From NCBI GenBank assembly GCA_033725935.1, contig MU867086.1, forward strand, positions 124,001 to 188,000: a DNA stretch of 64,000 bases. The letters are read 5' to 3'. Positions 59,505 to 64,000 of the stretch are shown here, one piece after another (position 1 is the first letter of the stretch; each line of letters begins with the position of its first letter). The notes beneath the pieces are model-generated. The model was not told the DNA's origin and searched no databases. It was given only the letters and a program-made list of their open reading frames with translations. Both the position numbers and the translations under genes were made by a program. The DNA comes from Cladorrhinum sp. PSN259 (lineage: Eukaryota; Ascomycota; Sordariomycetes; Sordariales; Podosporaceae).

Positions 59505-60740
59505 ATGGATTCGTCCTCACAAAGCACCCCGCAACTGCCCCCCGGCGCCTTGACGGATGACAAGTCCGGTACTGTCATTGGGGTGGTTGTCTTTTGTCTG
59601 CTATGGTCGACCGCCATGGTTGGTATGCGTCTTTGGGTACGCGCCGGCATAATTAAACAATTCGGCATTGATGATTATGCCTGCATTGCTGGCTTGGTAT
59701 GGCCTTCCGAAGACTCCAAACCCCTGTGGTCATCACCAAACAAAAAAGCTAACTCCTTTCCTCCAGCTTACGACATTTGGCTCGGGCATAGCCATGATCC
59801 ATATGACGACTTATGGCTTTGGAAAGCACATCTACGTCATGGAACTTGCGAATATCCCTCTCTACCTTCGAGTACGCTCTTAATCCTTGTTTACTTTGAC
59901 CCCTGACTAGTTTCCCTCTAACCCGTCTGAATCATGCAGGACTTTTACGTCTCGATTGTGATGTACTGCTCGGCCCTCATGTTCCTCAAGCTGTCCTTCC
60001 TCTTCCAGTATTACCGCGTGCTGGCCGTGCAACACATGCGCAAGGTCTATCTGGTCGCCATAATTATCGTCGGCGGGTGGGCCATCTCCCAGGTCCTCGT
60101 CGGCATCTTCATATGCTCGCCCATCCAAGGGTTTTGGGATACGACCATCAAGTCGAAATGCATCCCCAACATCCCGCAGTGGTATATCAATGCGGCCGGC
60201 AACATCATCACGGATCTGGCCGTGTTTATCATGCCTCTGCCCGCGTTGTGGAAGTTGACGCTGCCCAAGGCGCAGAGGTACTTTCTTGTTGGTGTTTTCA
60301 GCTTGGGTTTCTTCACCGTCATCATTTCAATCCTTCGCATCCGCTACCTCCACCTCTACGAGGACTTCCCCTGGGAGAACGTCACGGCTGCCCTTTGGTC
60401 CGTTGGGGAGTTGACCTCGGCCATCACGTGTGCCTGTCTTCCTACTATGAGGCCGCTGGTCCGCCAGTATCTCCCATCACTTGCATCCAAGCTTGGAATC
60501 TCGGCTGGACAATCAGGAGCGGGTGCCAGCGAGCCCAAGAGGTCTGCACGACGGCCGACCGATCCGGAATCTGGTATCAGACAGCCCAATGCGTGGAGGA
60601 TGCAAAAGGCTTCAATGGATGATGTCGCTGGAAGCGAGGTTGACCTTGCGCATCACGAGCACAAAGTCAACCCATTCGAGATGCACGTTGTTACTCACAA
60701 AAGCAGTGTTGATGGAGTGAGCCAAATCAGTGGAAGATGA
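59505..60740 (+). CDS. Pth11-like seven-helix membrane protein (rhodopsin-fold domain), 365 aa
   Basis: A plasma-membrane protein of the fungal Pth11/SAT4 family, members of which act as putative G-protein-coupled surface sensors. Exons 59505-59696, 59767-59871 and 59940-60740 sum to 366 codons. Seven hydrophobic segments are visible, beginning with VIGVVVFCLLWSTAMVG and including LVAIIIVGGWAISQVLVGIF and YFLVGVFSLGFFTVIISI. Family landmarks are DDYACI after the first helix, GFGKH in the second loop, CSPIQGFWD and a conserved C in IKSKC. No CFEM cysteine domain is present at the N-terminus, so it belongs to the shorter class. The cytoplasmic tail (about 270-365) is polar and Ser/Lys-rich. The ligand is unknown. 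Confidence 0.9.
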
Positions 60741-61307
60741 TGAGATGGACGAGACGCCGAGAAAAGATTATACCATTTGTACTTTATGAGGAGATACCCC
60801 GAAAGCGAGGCTTTATGGATTGGTTTTTGTTTTCTTTTTCTTTTCTTTTTTTTGTATATTTATTCAACCCCGCATTTCACAAAGACCATTTTGTCAAACA
60901 CATTGAACTTCACGCCAAGACATCACAACATTTGTAACCCGATGGTGACAAATGAAGCCAGAATTACTAATCCAGAGTTCCCAAAAATAGCATGACAACA
61001 TGCCGACGCCGGATTACGCAAGCATGACCGAAACACAGCTGACAAAGCCCTTTTCATCCGGAGCTGCTCCGGGTATGCAAGGCACAGGAGCAAAAAACAA
61101 TCAAGGCTGCTTCCGTGTGCGGGGCTAGGGGTATTCGATGTGGAACTGATCACTAAAAGCACGTCAGCGGGGATATGGGGATATGGGGTTTGTAAATGGT
61201 ATTTGGCTATAAAGTCTTTCCTTGTCTTTCATCTCTGCCATATTATCTTTCTATCAACATTAACAAACAACATCATCTTAGCAAACAAAATCATCTCAAC
61301 AGCCAAA
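60741..61307. other. Upstream region of the DUF1993 gene
   Basis: The 3' flank of the Pth11-like gene and the promoter of the downstream gene. Two GGGGATATGGGGATATGGGG-like units at about 61170-61189 precede a TATA box (separate entry). No coding frame is supported. Confidence 0.5.
61207..61214 (+). promoter_or_regulatory. TATA box of the DUF1993 gene
   Basis: CTATAAAG lies about 100 nt upstream of the ATG at 61308, followed by a CT-rich stretch and an A-rich leader (CAACAGCCAAAATG), the usual layout of a strong fungal promoter. Confidence 0.6.
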
Positions 61308-61900
61308 ATGTCCATCACTCTCTCCTCCATCACCCTCACCACCTTCTCCTCGGGCCTCGACACCCTCACCCACATCCTCAAGAAGGCCCAAGAGCACGCC
61401 GCCTCCCAATCAGTCGACGCAGATGCCACCTTCCCCTCGGCCCGTCTGATCGAGGACCAGCTTCCCCTCACCTTCCAAGTCCAAACCACAACCAGCACAG
61501 TCCGCAAGATACTCGCAAGACTTCAGGGGCAAGAAGACCAGCCATGGGAGGACAAGGAGACCACCTTTGCCGAACTGTTTGCGCGGATCGAGAAGACGAA
61601 GAAGCTCGTTGCTGAGGCCGACAAGGCAAAGATTGACGAGAGGGCTGATGTTGAGGTTGAGCTGTGAGTTACATACAACTTTGCTATAAACTAAGTATAC
61701 TTAATGCTAATAAAACTCGTGATTACTATAGTCCCCTCGGCCAAACAACCCTCAAGCTCTCATCCAAGGACTCGGCCCTAAACTTTGGCATTCCCAACTT
61801 TTTCTTTCACCTCAACACCGCTTACTCCATCCTGAGGGCGAAGGGCGTTCCTGTGGGCAAGAGGGATTACATTAGCAGCTTCTTGGCTCCTAGTGCTTAA
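61308..61900 (+). CDS. DUF1993 family protein, 174 aa
   Basis: A small cytosolic helical protein of the DUF1993 family, whose fold is related to DinB-type four-helix bundles; biochemical function is unknown. Exons 61308-61663 and 61732-61900 sum to 175 codons across a 68-nt intron with a TGCTAAT branch-like site. Family features include the N-terminal FSSGLDTLTHILKKAQEHA, the IEDQLPLTFQVQTTT segment and the C-terminal PNFFFHLNTAYSILRAKGVP with GKRDYI. The length equals the usual 165-175 residues. The TATA box and GC-ending codons suggest substantial expression. Confidence 0.9.
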
Positions 61901-62652
61901 AAGCGCATAAAAATAATTGGCTACATGGTATTAGTTGAATTATCTGAGAATAAAATGGAACAAAGCTGGCCAAACCAAGAATCGAACGTCTCAAAATAAA
62001 CAAAGTGGAGCTCGGGCTCTGAGTCTCTTATTGTGCCTCTTTTTTTGCTTCTTATTGATTTCTATTGTTCTTATTCATTCTTAGTTTACTTTCTTAGTAA
62101 GTGCTATTTCCACTTTTTTCCAAGTTCATCTGCGTGCGCACTACATTATACTACTGCCTCTGACTCTCTATTTTATTTGGTTGATAGCTGTCTAAACTTT
62201 GGTATATGAAGTCCTCTTAGGCTCAAGAGGAATTTTGGTGGGATGCGCGCCGAGACGCGGTAACGCGTGTCGCAGCGTGACCATTCACAAAGAATGCAGA
62301 ATTGTCTTAAAATCAAGGTTTTAGTGCCCCCTATTTATGTCTGGCGAGATATGTCTCCCGCCCTGTCTTGTTTCACTCCAGCCTCAGACACACATATATT
62401 GATGTCAGAAATTCCATAGAGTTGCAATTCCTGCCATAATTACAGCATTATGGAAACTCTCATATCTGTCTGCCAGCCACTTCAACAGCTTCCACCGACC
62501 TCTCATTTTTATCTTTTCGTTTTGTGTCTTTATTTATTCTTCAGCTTTCCTGTTTCGTTTTGGAAGTTGAGATTGTATCTGTTCAACAACCTTTGAGAAT
62601 TACTATTCAGTCCTGCAGGTTCAGTGGCTGTTTTTATTTGCATCCCATCAAA
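61901..62652. other. Intergenic, AT-rich, no gene seen
   Basis: Contains T-rich stretches (62038-62150), an inverted-looking GCGCGCCGAGACGCGGTAACGCG region near 62245-62270 and the presumed promoter of the aspartic protease. A TTCGATTC motif on the minus strand near 61980 resembles a tRNA T-loop but no cloverleaf forms. Confidence 0.5.
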
Positions 62653-64000
62653 ATGTTTTCATCACAGGCCCTCGTCTCTCTCACCTGGGGCCTCTTGGCC
62701 CTCCAACCTGCCCTCGGTCGACCACTACCCCAACACCCCCAGCTTGTCCCTGACAAGAGGGACACGAGATTAGATATCTATGCGCACGCAGTCGATATTG
62801 CAATCCAGCAGGACCCAAACACATCAACCACGTCAACAACAACCATAACCACCTTTGTGACAAGAACAACATACGTCTCCAGTATTGCTAGATACACCTC
62901 GACAGTTTGGCCCGCACATGTGACACCATCACCTCCTCCTGCTCCACCATTCGCACCCACGCAGCGTCTGAGTCTGCATCAGAACGGTCAACTCGGTTAC
63001 GTTGCAAAGCGACAGATCAAAACAGTCCAACAAGATACCTCAACAGGACGACCAAGGACCACAACCAAGATTAAATCCACCCCTTCATCCGCCGATACCG
63101 GCAGTTCTATAACATTCACAATCCCTCAAATTCGTAACCCCCGGTTCGACAAGACCGATGGCAACAACAACAACCAACACAAAAATGGCCTGCGAGCCCT
63201 CTTCCACGTCTACGCCAAGTTTTCCGTGCCAGTGACCGAAGACATTGAAAAAGCATTAAAGTCAAAGAGTTTCTTTAATTCTGGCAAGGGAAAGGGAAAA
63301 GATAGATTACCAATTCCTTTTTCTCCGGGGAGATCATCTGGAAGTACCATGTGGAAAAGGGGAAACAACACTGGCAACGTGACGGACTCGGTGCTGGCCG
63401 TTCCTCCGAATAATTTTGATCAGGAGTATATATCCCCGGTAAAGATCGGGACGCCGCCTCAGACTGTGTTTTTGGCTCTGGATACCGGGTCTGCTGATTT
63501 GTGAGTTGTTCATTATTCCTTTTTTGCACTCCTTTTTTATCCCTTTCCATCGCCTTTATGGGCATCCTTTCTGTGTCATTTTGTTTGCCCCGGGCTTTTT
63601 CATATCCCCTTTCATTATATCGTTGTCGCCCCCATGTTATATAACCTTCTTAACAAATCCCCATTATGAAATCTGCTCATTATATTCCTACTCCCATACT
63701 AATTTTATCACAGATGGACGCTCTCCCCCCAAACCCCCCTCCTCCGCTCCCTCTCCCCTTTAGGTTCTCACGCACTGTACGCACCCCAAAACTCCACAAC
63801 CTCAGTCCACGTGCCCTCCCAGTCCTGGCGCGTCCTCTACGGCGACGGCTCCGCAGCCCAAGGAACAATCTACCTCGACCGCGTCTCCCTCTCTTCAGAC
63901 TTGACCGTGCCGCACCACCCCGTCGGCGTCGCCACCCTCGTCTCCCCCCAGTTCTCCGCCGACCCCTTCCTCTCAGGCATTTTAGGCCTTGGATTCCCCA
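62653..64000 (+). CDS. Secreted aspartic protease (pepsin-like A1), truncated by window end
   Basis: A pepsin-family endopeptidase, secreted and acid-active if typical. Exon 1 is 62653-63500, the intron 63501-63713 is long for this window (213 nt, pyrimidine-rich), and exon 2 runs off the window at 64000. A signal peptide (LVSLTWGLLALQPALG) starts the protein. The pro-region is unusually long (about 250 residues), Thr/Ser/Pro-rich with KR dipeptides (for example near 117 and in the WKRGN motif near 236) as possible kexin sites. The first catalytic motif is DTGSADLW, split by the intron after its DL. YGDGSAAQG is the flap with its Tyr, and FLSGILGLGFP follows. The second catalytic Asp lies beyond the window. 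The start ATG was chosen for the signal peptide, not an upstream in-frame non-ATG codon. Confidence 0.88.

Noticed and set aside
61965..62000. tRNA T-loop-like TTCGATTC on the minus strand
   Set aside because: Flanking bases do not form a T stem, and no D or anticodon arm is found upstream.

Overview
The window reads as nuclear DNA of a filamentous ascomycete, most likely a Sordariomycete. The genes carry many short introns (about 44-165 nt) with GT...AG ends and CTAAC/CTGAC-like branch sites. The gene set includes Atg17, two NACHT-type NLRs, an AA9 LPMO, an RNA-silencing RdRP, a Zn2Cys6 regulator and a Pth11-like membrane protein. No bacterial signals, CRISPR arrays or intact transposons were seen. 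Splice sites were read by eye; for most genes the exon phases were checked by arithmetic and close on an open frame.

Layout. 1-9.2 kb holds no gene I can support, only regulatory-looking DNA with small repeats and hairpins. 9.3-12.7 kb (-) is a ten-exon SNF2 helicase with one GC-AG intron. 13.5-18.0 kb (-) is a 1373-residue NLR (helical N-domain, NACHT, two C2H2 fingers, ankyrins) with AT-rich flanks. 19.7-23.3 kb (+) holds atg17 and a zinc-free MDR oxidoreductase. 23.6-25.4 kb (-) is a cysteine-rich single-pass membrane protein. 26.3-34.3 kb holds an epoxide hydrolase, an unknown acidic zinc-finger protein, an SDR/beta-lactamase-like fusion whose catalytic motifs are lost, and a P450. 34.7 kb is an intron-containing tRNA-Pro(UGG). 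35.3-39.8 kb (+) is a second NLR with an alpha/beta-hydrolase N-domain, ending 56 bp from a convergent secreted GMC oxidoreductase. 43.9-44.3 kb is a frameshifted gene remnant. 44.7-45.8 kb (-) is an AA9 LPMO whose first intron contains homopolymers and an assembly gap. 46.8-51.3 kb (-) is an RdRP with the DYDGD motif. 52.8-55.3 kb (+) is a Zn2Cys6 factor, convergent with a secreted carboxylesterase (55.7-57.6, -). 59.5-61.9 kb (+) holds a Pth11-like seven-helix protein and a DUF1993 protein. 62.65 kb to the end is a truncated secreted aspartic protease.

How they fit together. The secreted group (LPMO, GMC oxidoreductase, carboxylesterase, aspartic protease) suggests a plant-biomass lifestyle; GMC flavoenzymes can supply H2O2 or electrons to LPMOs. 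The NLRs and the RdRP belong to self/non-self recognition and genome defence. The epoxide hydrolase, pseudo-beta-lactamase and P450 could be a small tailoring group, but no PKS, NRPS or terpene synthase is present. The observations most worth follow-up are the SDR/beta-lactamase pseudoenzyme fusion, the two NLR architectures, and the 9-kb gene-free segment with its hairpin and phased decamer repeat.
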